From NCBI RefSeq assembly GCF_008831285.2, contig NC_045140.1:2149528-2213527 (forward strand): a stretch of 64,000 nucleotides of DNA, in the 5' to 3' direction. The notes under the pieces were generated by a model. It was given only the letters and a program-made list of their open reading frames with translations. It ran no database searches and had not been told where the DNA came from. The translations under genes were made by a program, and so were the position numbers. This document shows, one piece after another, positions 24,854-35,660 of the stretch. The DNA comes from Nymphaea colorata (lineage: Eukaryota; Streptophyta; Magnoliopsida; Nymphaeales; Nymphaeaceae). Within the stretch, counting starts at the first letter, position 1; every line of letters starts with the position of its first letter.

Positions 24854-26140
24854 AAAAATATTTCAGGTTATATCTAAAAATCATGATACCTACACTCAAA
24901 AAATCAAACTATATAATTATCTAATAACCACATTAATCTCTGTTCATAATGATTCAAGAGAATCTATTTCCCATCACATTGGTTTATGAAAGCTTAATAA
25001 AAATATGAATGTTTATTCATGTAGGTATAGGCAAATCCGCTCAATGTAGCATATTTTCTTGCTGGCAACCAAGACTCACAATTGAACGAAGTAGAATAAA
25101 CTGTTCATGATTCTAAATGCACAAAAAAGCTAAAGTTAAGTACAAATGAAGGAAAAGTAACATGTTGGGCTTTGCAAGTTACGGTTTAGGCCATTAGATG
25201 ATAAGAAACAAAATTCTTCACGATCAGGTTGAAAAGAAGGCTCCTCCTTTCATACATAGAAGTGTATTCATGAACAGGCAAAACCTGATTACCAGACTAG
25301 AGGGGTTCCTGTATTAGTGATTGATGCCAGGCAAAGTCTTGACTCTTCTAAAAACCTAGACTTTGCAGGACGCAAAGTTAATATTGTTGGCAAATTCAAT
25401 GGCACCGGAAACTGGATATAGTATCAGAAATAGTCTACTTGGTAGAATGATGTTTCCAATTCACTCAGATTCTACATGCCAAAGAATTGTCAGAGTGGAG
25501 GAATATGCTGAAGAATGTACTTGAAGGGTATAACGTGGAAATGGGAAGCAGCCGAGTTGAGTTAGCACGAGCATTAAAGAAACATGTAGAAGGTTAGAGA
25601 AGCTCCATTGGTATACAAGAAGCGATTGGAGCAGAGGTTCATCATTTTGATGGTTCCGCAATCATACTGTCAAAGGTGTAGCCGTGTAGGCCAGAAGATA
25701 GCGAATTTAATGTGTAAATCTGCCATAATTTCGCTTAATCACTTCTTGGAAAGACAACCCGCCGGACAAGAAACATGATTCCTGAACACCTTTCTGTATC
25801 TGTTTTTCTTCCATATGGGGTTCTTTTGGTAAAGCCTTTGCTATATTCTACAAATACGTTTTGGTTCATATAGAGGTGATCGGCCTAAACACAACTTATC
25901 TTTAGAAAAACAAGGTAAAAAGTTTTGGCCAGATATCGAACAATCCACATTGAGGCTTTCCATTCCGCCCACTAACCCAAAATATCGACCTTCATAGCCC
26001 ACAAGATTAGATGAAACTGAAGAAGAATAAGCAGTAACCAAATCATGAAAAGAGCGGGAAAAAGTCTGTCGAAATCGAATACACGTGGAAACAAGAAGTG
26101 GAAGAAAAACATAGTGAAAACTATATGAACAGGGACTTAC

Positions 26141-26205
26141 CTCGTCCCATCGTGGACGAGAGAGAGAGAGACGGAGAGCAGAAGAAGCCCTAGACGGTCG
26201 TTCCG
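26141..26205 (-). other. Candidate first exon of the PPR gene (5' UTR plus 10 coding bases)
   Basis: On the minus strand a TATA box (26237-26229) is followed by a pyrimidine-rich leader with CTAGGGCTTCTTC and (CT)n. Then come ATG at 26150-26148 and a perfect donor, ...GACGAG|GTAAGT (GT at 26140-26139). Joining ATGGGACGAG to the acceptor CTGCAG|AGATAAG at 24653 keeps the PPR frame and gives MGREISFW. The 5' end at 26205 is inferred from TATA spacing. The exon could instead be wholly untranslated. Confidence 0.5.
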
Positions 26206-26228
26206 GAACAGGGCGACGAGTTTTGTCA

Positions 26229-26237
26229 CTTTTTATA
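26229..26237 (-). promoter_or_regulatory. TATA box for the PPR gene
   Basis: TATAAAAAG on the minus strand, about 80 nt upstream of the candidate start codon at 26150 and directly before a CT-rich leader of plant 5' UTR type. The position predicts a transcription start near 26205. Confidence 0.5.
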
Positions 26238-26351
26238 GGAAGACCTTGGTTGCAGCATTTCCAATTTGTGGGACGGACCTCAGTCAAATGCAGCACATGT
26301 CCAGTTCAGAGGCCGAATACAACATGTGTGCAGTTCAGAGGCCCGATAGTA

Positions 26352-26750
26352 GAGATGTAAATATAGATATATTGATTTGGGTAGGATATGATCGAATGTT
26401 CTAAATAACAAAAATGAATATAAAAAAAATATTTAATTATTAAGAACGCAGATAGGATTCAGATTAATAAGACATTCGATCGGATTTTGGTTCATACATA
26501 AATATTTGATCGGATTGAGATTCAGATTTAGTATAGCCAATGTCCTTGTATTAAGAAAGTTAGCCAGATTCAATTTAAAATTAGTATTTGGATTCGGATG
26601 TGCATTTAAATAGTATATTTATATAGGATTTGGATTATGAAATTAGATTTTGAATTTGGATTTGGATATGACTCTTCTTCGTGAATAACAAAAAAAAGTA
26701 TATATATAGTTAAATGTACATATGATTTGAATATGATCCATTAACATCCC
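26352..26750. mobile_element. GGGATGTCAA-family TIR element, diverged copy
   Basis: It begins GAGATGTAAATA after TA and ends TTAACATCCC. The interior is made of GGATTC/GGATTTGGAT-like words and an AT-rich core, as in the better preserved copies at 41004-41366 and 60536-60975. Confidence 0.6.
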
Positions 26751-27169
26751 CACCCAAAGCACAACTATAACCCTTTTAGATGGCTAGGAATTTAAATGGT
26801 TTGGACTCGGCTTGGATCCACCGTTTTTCGGATCAGAACTAGTCAGACCTCTCCTAGTCGAATTTGAATAAGGCTCAGACTTGACTTCTTGGATCCAAAT
26901 ATGAATCTAACAGCATAAGTCCGGATATTTCACGTAAACAGGTTAGCTCCTTGTCCATATAGTTCTTGGATTTGAATTCGAGAGCCAAAAAAGGCATACA
27001 GTATCTGAATGCAATTACTTCTTGAATATCCTTTTTCTTTTTACCACATGAATGTGGATTCATGAAGACAATAGAGCTTGCATGGTTTCAACCGGATTTG
27101 GCCTCAGTTTAAGCTTGAAATCGCTTGTTTCATTTGGCTGATTGAGTTTATTAACATGGGTGCCGGGTA
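26751..27169. other. Gene-free stretch between two TIR elements
   Basis: I see no gene or recognisable repeat; short reading frames here have no motif. Confidence 0.4.
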
Positions 27170-27676
27170 GCGGTGAACACAAGCTGAGTCAAGCTCGAGT
27201 TTGGCTTGACTAATGAAACCTCGAGAATAGCTCGACGGAAGCAGCTTGAGCTCGACTCTACAATTATGAGTTAAGCTCAAGCTCAACTTGATTAAGGGTT
27301 GACAAACTCATTTGAATAGAATTGATATTTCATGTTACGTGTTCAGCTCGAACTCGACTTGAATAAGGCTAGACAAACTCGTTTGAATAGAATTGATATT
27401 CATGATTACATGTTGAACTCGAGTTCAACTCAATTAAGACTCGACAAACTCGAAAACTCGTTTGAATATATTGACTTGATTAAGGCTCGACAAACTCGAT
27501 TAAGGCTCGAGCTCGACTCGGCAGTTACGTGTTGAGCTCAAACTCAACTTGATTATTTAAATGAATTGACTCATGAACTCGAGCTCGACTTGTTAAGCAA
27601 ATGACTCGGCTCGAACTTGTTCACAAGCCGAGTTTTAACGAGTCGAGCTCGAGCAGCTCGACTCGTTGTTCACCCC
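27170..27676. mobile_element. TA-flanked TIR element rich in GCTCGAG words
   Basis: The left end GCGGTGAACA follows TA (27168-27169). The right end TGTTCACCCC precedes TA (27677-27678), and its reverse complement is GGGGTGAACA. The 507-bp interior is an irregular array of AGCTCGAGTTCGACTTGA-type words in both orientations, so it can fold on itself extensively. No transposase is present. A truncated relative with ACTCGAGTTGAG and GAATCGAGTTCGAG lies at 36415-36570. Confidence 0.6.
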
Positions 27677-28381
27677 TAGAACCGGGTGCCTACACCTTTC
27701 ACGCCAATGGAAAGGAAGGGATGCACTAGTTAACGTGCGTTAGGCACCGAGCAGCCCTAGCCCTAGACTACAAGGGTAGAGGAAGGATGGACTTAGACTC
27801 TCACTTGGTCCGGGAGTGAGTTCATTATGAGTTCATTTTAAGCTTATAAATAAAGCTGGACAACAGCTTTACAATCGAAAACGTAAATTACTAGAATTGG
27901 CATTGTGTCAACGGTGTGCATTTATGTATGTCGTAATATATGCACCATAAAATAAATGGATCATGACTCAATATTCCTTAATAAATTATTGAAATGTCAT
28001 GGGCTGTATTCTTTTCAAGCTTTCTCCAAAGTTAGAACATTTGTTTATCTCTAAACTAAAATCTATGATGGTGTAATTTTGATATTTAGAAATCAAAATG
28101 TCGTTTCATTGTGCTCCCAATTCTCAAGGAAGCCACAGAATATATGAATTCTATAGTTTTTTAAAGTTGATAACAAACTTTTTGTATTTTGACAAATGTG
28201 GAGCATTCAAAAGCACTTTAAACTGTTGTTTCCTCATTGTTAAATATATGAAGTTCAATTAAAAATATTCAAATACTTTAGCTTTTAAAGTGAACTCTAA
28301 ATCAAAGTAGATGGAAATTAGAACATTTTTTTATATGCAATATAGACTTAGAAGAGTTGTTTGCACTTAATGGGAAAAGCA

Positions 28382-28385
<4 letters not shown>
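27677..28385. other. Gene-free AT-rich stretch
   Basis: No gene or assignable repeat seen before the (AT)n microsatellite. Confidence 0.4.

Positions 28386-28462
<77 letters not shown>
28386..28462. repeat. (AT)n microsatellite
   Basis: About 38 uninterrupted AT units, just left of the TIR element that starts at 28483. Confidence 0.95.
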
Positions 28463-28466
<4 letters not shown>

Positions 28467-28482
28467 TTTAGCATGTCATTAA

Positions 28483-29413
28483 GGTAGTGTTCAATGGCTG
28501 AAAATCTGGAATTGGAAATATATTTCTTGGAAAAATGGAATGAGAAAAATCTTTTTTGTTTTCAATTTTGATCTGTGCGCGTGATGACTGAGAAATAAAT
28601 TTCCAGAAATTTATTTCTTAGTTTGATGAAATAAAAATATATTTTCAGGTTTAAGGAAAGAAGGAAGCCAGGAGGAAGAAGGGAGGCAGAGGAAGAAGGG
28701 AAGGAGGGAGAATGAAGAAGTGAAGGAGGGAGGATCCAGGTTTAGGGAAAGAAGGGAGCGAGAGGGAGGAAAAAGGGAAGGAAGGAAGAGGAAGACTCTT
28801 ATTTTTTGACAGTAGATTAACAACAGCTACCTCTTTCCCTTTTTCCTCTCTTCTTCCTCCTCCCTCTTTCCCTTCTTCCTCCTTCGCTCCCTTCTTCCTC
28901 CTCCCTCTTTCCCTTCTTCCTCCTTCTTCTTCATCCCTCATTCCCTTCTTCATCCGCCTCCCTCTTCCCTCCTTCTCTTATTCCTCCTTCCCCTTCTTCC
29001 TCCGCCTCCCTCTCCATGCTGCCTCTTCCCTCCTTCCCTTCTTCCTCCTTCTTCCTCCTCCCTCTTTCCTTTTTTCCTCCGCCTCCCTTCTTCCCCCCTT
29101 ACTCCGTTCTTCCTCCTCCCTCTTTCCCTTCTTCTTCGGCCTCCCTTCTTTTTCCTCCCTCATTTTCTTTTTCCTCGGCCTCCTTTTCCCTCCTCCCTCG
29201 CTCCCTTCCCTTCTTCCTCCCAACAGTAAAAAAAGAAAAAAAATCGAAAAAGTTATTCTACTTTTTTGGGTGAAATTTTTTCCAGAAATATATTTATGTT
29301 TCCAACTTCAACGTTCCAAAAAAAATTCCTGCGTTTGTTAAAGATGAAAACTTTTGAAAATTTGAAAAATATTTCATGTACTACAGAAAATTTTTGGCCC
29401 ATCAAACACTACC
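28483..29413. mobile_element. 931-bp Harbinger-like TIR element with mirrored purine and pyrimidine tracts
   Basis: The left end GGTAGTGTTCAATGG follows TAA (28480-28482). The right end CCCATCAAACACTACC precedes TAA (29414-29416) and is the inverted copy (GGTAGTGTTTGATGGG). A 3-bp TAA target duplication points to PIF/Harbinger-type transposition. Inside, a purine tract (GGAAGAAGGGAGG-like, about 28655-28795) is followed by a longer pyrimidine tract (CTTCTTCCTCC-like, about 28828-29222), so the two can pair as hairpin arms. The outer parts also mirror each other (GAAATATATTTCTTGG against CCAGAAATATATTTATG). No transposase is present. Confidence 0.7.
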
Positions 29414-29424
29414 TAAGTGCTTAT

Positions 29425-29915
29425 TACGAGTTTCAAATAAGGGTCGACATCGAATGGAACACCCGATAGGTATGAAGTTGACGATCTGGTCTGGCCTGAT
29501 AACTATGTGAATGGAGCTTGAGCTGCCAGAAAGGTCTTCGAGCTGATTCGAATCCGACTTTGTTGAGCCTCAGGTACCCAGCCCTAACGATAACCAAGCA
29601 AAATTGAGGAATTCAACCATCCAGTGGAATGTCAGAGTTACTCTTAGCATGTCACACCAAGTGCTCTTTTCAAAAATCTTGATGCATTGTCGAAGATTTA
29701 TCATATATTAGAAAATGAAATATTAAGACTTTCAAATAAGAATAGACATCAAACGAAACACCATGAAGTTGACGGTTAAGCTGACATAAAAACTAAGTGA
29801 CTGAGGATTGAACTGCCAACAAAATCTTTGTGCCCGACTTTGTAAAGCTTCGGGGTGCTCAACCCTAATGATAACACAGAAAAATTGAGGAATTCAGCCA
29901 TGAGTAAAGCGTTAG
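29425..29915. repeat. Diverged direct repeat, two units
   Basis: Units about 29430-29625 and 29735-29910 share the same order of phrases: TTTCAAATAAG, GACATC, TATGAAGTTGACG / CATGAAGTTGACG, CGACTTTGT, CAACCCTAATGATAAC-like and AAAATTGAGGAATTCA. The units are separated by about 110 bp. Family unknown. Confidence 0.65.
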
Positions 29916-30504
29916 CGGAAAGAGTTTTAATGTTTTCTTTTGGATAGAAAAGAAGAAAAAAAATTATTAAAAAAAACTTAGTTCGACTCGTTATAGAGGC
30001 TTCCAATTTTTTTTTTTTTCTTGCCTGCGTCCTACTGCTCTCAAATCAAAGCCGCAAACAAGATTCAATTGGTTGTTAAAAAATTTATATTCTTCTAAGT
30101 TTTTGAATTTAAAAATAAAAGTCAGATAAAGAAATTAGTAGGTGCTAGAGAAATAATAATAATGAACAATGGGCCTCCAAAGAAAAAAAATTGTGTGAAC
30201 TAAAAATACATGACAAAACAACCCTATTATATTTTTTCAGAATCCAAGTGTCTAACACCTACTAATATATAGTTATATCTCTCTCGTATATAAATTGGCA
30301 GGTACAAGATGCTCATAATAACATCAGTACACCAAAATGAAAATTTATACACAGTATGGGTATTAAAGTTGTAGTTTATATTTTTTATAATAACATTGTA
30401 GATATATATAATAAGATCACCAAGACAACATGTTTGTGTTAAAATATATGATATTGTCCAACAGGTCGATTCAAAAAACTCATGATATAAAATCAAAATG
30501 CTAA

Positions 30505-31258
30505 CTAGCCGATGAATGCGATGCTTGTGGAGGAGGATTGGGGGTGGGGCTGAGGGCGAGGGCCGGCGAGGGAGGAATGGTCGGAAGGAAGGAGATAGAG
30601 AGGTGCGTCAGAGAGGTCATGGCGGACGGCGGTGAGAAGGGGCGGCAGATTTGGAGTCGAGTGCAGAAATGGAAGGAAGTGATAAGCTAAGGACAGCAGC
30701 AGACAAGGGAGGTTCCAGTGACAGGAACTTGAAGGGAGTAAATGGAGGGGACGTTGATTGATGTCCTTGCTGATTCAAATTTAAATACCTTTCTGTGCTT
30801 GGAATTCACTTGGATCCATTCATGACACTCGATCATCTTTTTCAAGCGTTTGATTCTTTAATCATGTATGCGGTTGCTCCAAACAATCTAATAATACGCT
30901 GAAGAAATTTCTCCAGTCACTTGTCCCATGAGCTCCTTTTTCTTTGTTAGAAGTTTGTCCAATTAGGGTGGTTACTCTGGATTTAAAATCTGTAGATCTA
31001 ACTTACATATGACGTGACATGACTTTGTTGATCTAGTAAAAGATTCATAGTAGAATGAAGAATCAATGGGTCAACAAAATAAGGATTTTAATTTTAACGT
31101 AAGATCCACACTTAAGATCATTATTTTTGCATTGAAAAAAGATTGGATTTAAGATCAAAAGTGAGAGATCAAATCTTAAATAAATAATTCTCAAATCCTG
31201 AGGATCCCAAATTGTCAAACGCCCATTGGATGTGGGAGTCAAAAAACATTAATATAAG
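30505..31258 (+). pseudogene. Truncated copy of the UGT 3' end with its downstream flank
   Basis: From GATGAATGCGATG onward this matches 39551 onward of the intact UGT almost base for base. It covers the last 80 or so codons and continues into the 3' UTR and flank (CATTCATGACACTCGATCATC). It is dead in several ways: nothing homologous precedes AGCC at about 30507, a G run is one base short (frameshift), 5 bp (CTAAG) are inserted in GATAAGGACAGC, and about 90 bp covering the C-terminal codons and stop are deleted. Homology runs past the transcribed region with no poly(A) or target duplication, so this is a DNA-level duplication and not a retrocopy. Confidence 0.85.
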
Positions 31259-31990
31259 AAATCTTAAATTTGAGGGGTACAATATGTATTAGACAAATTA
31301 AACTATGTGGTAAAATTAGTATGCAGAACTAGTTATGTACGATGTCCCATGTATGTAACGAGCATACGTCAGGTGTGGGTCCTATTAGTAATAGGCATAT
31401 TTACTTTCATACCTAAACATTATATATGCATGTGTGTGGGATAACAAATAAGTATAAGTTAACGTTTATGAAATAACAAATGAGATAATGGACGAACCGG
31501 TGTATAAGATAATGCTAAATATAAGTATAAGATAATGTTTATGAGATAATAAAAGATTTATGAGATAATGAGATAACATATAAATATATGAGCTAACGTT
31601 ATAAACATAAGTATGAGATAATGTTTATCAGATAATAAAATATTTATGAGATTACAGGCAAATGTATGAGATAACACTAAATATGAGATAACAAGATAAC
31701 CTCATACCTATGAGGTAATGAAATGATACTATGAGCGTAGTAAAGAAATGAAATTTTATTTTTTACTATTTCAAGAGGTAACATATATAAACTTGCCAAT
31801 TTTATTTTTATCGAATACCTAAATTTTTTTTTGTTCCTACAAAAAATGAAATGTGATACGTAAGAATGACATATATGACCAGCTTCGACTAATATAAACA
31901 TAAATCAAATTATTTGGGTCCCTGGGCAATCGTATGCACAATCGCAGGCACACCTTAAAAATTCCTGCTTAATAACGAGTGACAAAATTG
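31259..31990. mobile_element. AT-rich GAGATAATG element inserted in the UGT duplication, copy A
   Basis: The UGT flank at about 40405-40440 is continuous, but its copy is split here: ...ATTAATAT | about 730 bp | GGCAAAGCAAGTTTGAAGC. The interior repeats TATGAGATAATG, GATAATAAAA and TAAATATAAGTATAAG. The same unit lies inverted at 34850-35200. There is no coding capacity. The ends are approximate; no clean TIR or target duplication was found. Confidence 0.55.
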
Positions 31991-32250
31991 ACCATTGTGG
32001 AGGGCAAAGCAAGTTTGAAGCTTTGTATATGACCTTCCAACGAGTGACAGTATGCCTAGTTATCCATGCTACGTACTTTGGCCAATAAGTCATTCATTTT
32101 CTACATACTTTTCGTAATAAAGGACGGGACCAATTGTATTTGTGTTCGTGGTTCTTAATAATTCATTTATTTATGTGTTGCCTGCCCTATAATTATTTGC
32201 TTGTGCTCTTTTTTTTTGAGATTTTTTTTTACCGTGTTTGAGATTTTTTT
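31991..32250. repeat. Distal part of the UGT-flank duplication
   Basis: GGCAAAGCAAGTTTGAAGC and TTATTTGCTTGTGCT match 40424-40470 (GGCCAAAGCAAGTTTAGAAG, TTATTTGCTTCGTGCTTC), and a poly(T) tract follows in both. This resumes the collinearity broken by the insertion at 31259-31990. About 32050-32160 has no counterpart. Confidence 0.6.
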
Positions 32251-34272
32251 TTTGGGGGGAACGAGTACTCCTTGGCGTGAAATTTCTGACTCGTGCCGTC
32301 CGAAATTTTTTGTGCTTTGTCAGAATGGTACTTTTTCCCCAACTTTTTTTTCAGGCACTTCATTTTCTCTGTCAAGACTGGACTACTGATTAGTTTTATT
32401 TGGTTTTTGGGAGAGCCCATTCTGTGTCTCTCCCACTCTGTGCTGAATTATGCATATATATATTCCTAATTTTATTAGAAGTTGGAAATTTTCTGTTTTT
32501 AAAGTTGAGGGTTGTTTTCTTTAAAGGGACATTTAATCTGTTCAAAATTATAAAATTTTAGAGTCACAATGCTTATTTTTTAAGAAATTAAAATGGTTAA
32601 AAAGAAGAGTATTTTGTTTTTGAAATTAGGAAAGTGAAACCTTGGATTATTTTGATTTCATTCCAGTTTGAAGAAGAATTATGATCATAAAATTTCCAGT
32701 CTTGAATCAATATTTTAAACCATCAAACACCGTCTTCAAGGTTTTTTTTTTTTTTTAAAAAAAGTCACTTTAAGATAGGCGTTTTATATAGTGTTTTGGA
32801 ATAGATTGGTTTATATTAACTTCTAGGTTTGATCACCTCAAGGTGTTTTTTTTTTTTTTTTTTTTTTGCTGTTTTGAATGGTGAGTGCGCCACACTTAGT
32901 TGGCAGCTGTTCTTTACCTAAGTCTTAAAATGGTTCTAAACTCCAAAAATAGTAGAAAGGAGGATAGGATTTTGGGTCCTTCATGGTCACCGGTGGGTTT
33001 TTCTTGCTGAGCATAGTTACAACTTATGACAAGCTATATATTAGCTACAAAACTACAATCTGGATCGACTTGCAGGAAGCTCTCGAACTAAGTCATTGGA
33101 CTCTTTTATTTTACAGCCGCACCCGAGTCGCATCGAGTCGGGTGCGCACCGGACATGGGTGCGGCTCTGACTCACACCCGAACCCAATTAAAATGTCATA
33201 TTACTACTTATATAATATAAGTTGTTCTAATATTTTCCTTTGCAATACAATTATTCAAGTATGTTATATACATTAATAAATAAATTATAATAATAATATA
33301 TACATGTTTATGCTGTTATATATATATAATAAATAATAATAATAAAATATCATCACCGCACCGCCGCACCTAAATTTTTTGGGATGTGCCGCTCCGACAC
33401 CCCCACCGGCAATCTCACCCCGCATTCTCGTGACATAGCTCTCGAATCCTCGGTATTTGATGAGTGAAACACACCTTAATCCATTTTTTATTTAGGCAAA
33501 AAGGGGTTCCAATATTTTTTGCCACTGAATTTCAGCATATAATAATCTGCATGGCAGCTTGACACGTACAAAAGGGAGTACCATGAATAACAAAATTACA
33601 TTATGTAATGCATGTTTTATATTGCTATCTGCCTCTTAAACTGTCACTAATGCTTCTATTGCAATTGTTTTAAACGATCGACAGTCAAATCTTAACCATA
33701 CGATAGATTTGAACCCCCTCTCTCTCTCTCTCACAGACGCAAACACACACACACACACACACGAGATGTTCCTCAAGAATCTAACTTCTCACACACCTCA
33801 CCTGATACATTGCATTGCATCAGGCTGCATGAATGAGAAGTGGGATGGCTGGTTCATTCTTAGCCATCTGATATATTAGAACTCCCATATATATTATTTT
33901 GTGCCAATGGAAACTGCTGGGTATTTAGTACTGAGTACTTTTTTGGTGGAATTTTTGTCCACCTTTTGTTTATCTCATTTGTTTGATTTCATGGAACTCT
34001 TGTTCCAGGCATTGTGAAGTTGGCATGCAAATAAGTTTTCCCATGGCATTAATATAGTTCCACCTACTTAGGTGGAACTTTAATGTTGGTACTAAAATTT
34101 CATTAATGGCTTCAAAACTCTTGGCACTGAAGTTTTGTATTTATCTGCAGCTAGAACTGTCCGCTGAATTTGAATTAAAGTTTCAGCTCTACAGTAAAGG
34201 TTCATATATTTGAACAAGCCCTTGATCCAGCAGAGTCTTCAAGATCATAGTGCACATTCTTTACATCTCTTA
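32251..34272. other. Gene-free repeat-rich stretch
   Basis: No gene supported. Contents: poly(T) tracts (32741-32755, 32846-32868), GC-rich CGCACCCGAGTCGCATCG-type words at 33118-33185 with a mirrored set at 33355-33420 (GCACCGCCGCACC), enclosing an AT-rich core, and a short (AC)n at 33741-33761. The two GC-rich blocks may be the ends of one element. Confidence 0.4.
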
Positions 34273-34564
34273 CACCCTGTTTGGTTGGAGGGAAAATGAG
34301 GGAAAGTGAGGGAGGGAAAGGAAAGGAAAGGGAAGAGAAAATAATGAAATGCTCAACCCCTCCCTTTTCTTTCCTTTCATTATCAATCTCTTCAATTTTG
34401 GAGGATTGGATTTACACTACACTCTCCTTTCAGTTTCCTCTTTTTCATTTTCCTTCTCTTGCAGTCAAACAACTTTTTTCATCATTTCCTTCCTTTTTAA
34501 TTAGTCAACCAAACAAAGGAATGATTGCTCAATCCCTCTCCTTTTCCCTCCAACCAAACCGGCG
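34273..34564. mobile_element. Tourist/Harbinger-like MITE (292 bp)
   Basis: Both ends carry GTTTGGTTGGAGGGAAAA-type inverted repeats (left CACCCTGTTTGGTTGG, right CCAACCAAACCGGCG). They are flanked by TTA at 34270-34272 and 34565-34567. The 3-bp TTA duplication and GTTTGG ends fit PIF/Harbinger MITEs. A continuous frame crosses it but encodes nothing recognisable. Confidence 0.75.
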
Positions 34565-34649
34565 TTAGCGAAACAACAGCTTTGTTCACGTGTTTCAAGG
34601 CCCTTCCATTTCTTCATTCCTTTTGTCTTGAGCAGCGAAGCTGGTGATA

Positions 34650-35280
34650 TACGCTGTCCTTATGTATGTAATTGTATGTGTTATTCTAATAATGACAAAA
34701 AATATCTAGAATTAATAAAAAAACTTTTTATAGGAAAAGAAAATCCACAAGAAAAAAAAGATTCGACGATTCGATAAATGTAAAATTTATCAGTTCGTAT
34801 ATACAAGTCGTTGTGATCAATATATCTCTTTAAATAGTAAAAAAATGTTTTCACTTTTTTGCCCCTCTCATAGCATTATCTCATTATCTCATAAGTATTC
34901 TATTATCTCATAAACATTATCTCATATGTCTGTTCAATATCTCATTATCTGATAAATATTTTATTATCTCATCAACATTTTCTCATACTTATGTTTAACG
35001 TTAATACATACATTGGTCTTTTATCGCATTATCTCATAAGTCTTTTGTTATCTCATCAACATTTTCTTATATTTATGTTTAATGTTATCTTATACATCCG
35101 TACATTCGTTATATCATTATCTCATAAATCTTTTATTATCTCATAAATATTATCTCACACTTATTTGTTATTTTATATTTATTTATTATCTTACATACAT
35201 GCATATATAATATTTGAATATTTAACGTACACTGGTTACATTACATACACATACAAAAACTCTATCCTAAGTAATATTCC
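34650..35280. mobile_element. AT-rich GAGATAATG element, copy B (inverted relative to copy A)
   Basis: Read on the minus strand, 35200-34850 follows copy A (31400-31800) phrase by phrase: TATATATGCATGTATGTAAG, GATTTATGAGATAATG, GTATAAGATAA, ACGTTAAACATAAGTATGAG, then CTATGAG and TTTTTACTATTTAAAGAG. The ends are approximate. Confidence 0.55.
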
Positions 35281-35660
35281 AAGGCAAGAAGCAACACATT
35301 TTTAACGCTGCCACCTTCTCCTCTTTTCTCAGCCTCATGACGGTCCGAACATCAAAACCAAGATGTTTCCATGTCAGCCAGGAAATGATCTGCTGGAAGG
35401 GAACCGATCGATCTCCTTAGAGATAGGAAGAGAGAGTAATGGTGTTCTGTTGATCACCTTGGTCGCTTAGCACGACTATGGCCTTTTTTGTGCGGGAACC
35501 AACAGTGTTTTTTCAACTGGCTATTACATGCCCCATAGAAGAAGAGATCTTGAAAGAAAAAGAATAACGTGTTCGATTTGTTCAAGATCTGTGGTGTTTT
35601 TAGATTTGGGGACCTACTATATCTTTGCGACAATGAAACTATAATCACAAAAACTTTTCC
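35281..35660. repeat. Dispersed repeat (CAAGAAGCAACACAT...TATCTTTGCGACAAT), copy 1
   Basis: Collinear with 42738-43075. Shared blocks in order: GCAAGAAGCAACACAT, TCCGAACATCAAA, GGGAACCGATCGATCTCCTT, GCGGGAACCAAC, TACATGCCC, and CTATATCTTTGCGACAAT. A partial third copy is at 44960-45080. No TIR or protein was recognised; it could be a noncoding element or the remains of a duplicated gene. Confidence 0.65.

Noticed and set aside
25841-26296. A 151-codon minus-strand frame covering the PPR leader
   Set aside because: It overlaps the TATA box, CT-rich leader and splice donor, has no domain, and is better explained as promoter plus 5' UTR plus intron.
28611-29273. Long Lys/Glu/Arg-rich and Pro/Ser/Phe-rich frames
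   Set aside because: They are translations of the polypurine and polypyrimidine tracts of the 28483-29413 element.
34281-34568. A 95-codon frame
   Set aside because: It coincides with the TTA-flanked MITE, including both terminal repeats, so it is not a gene.
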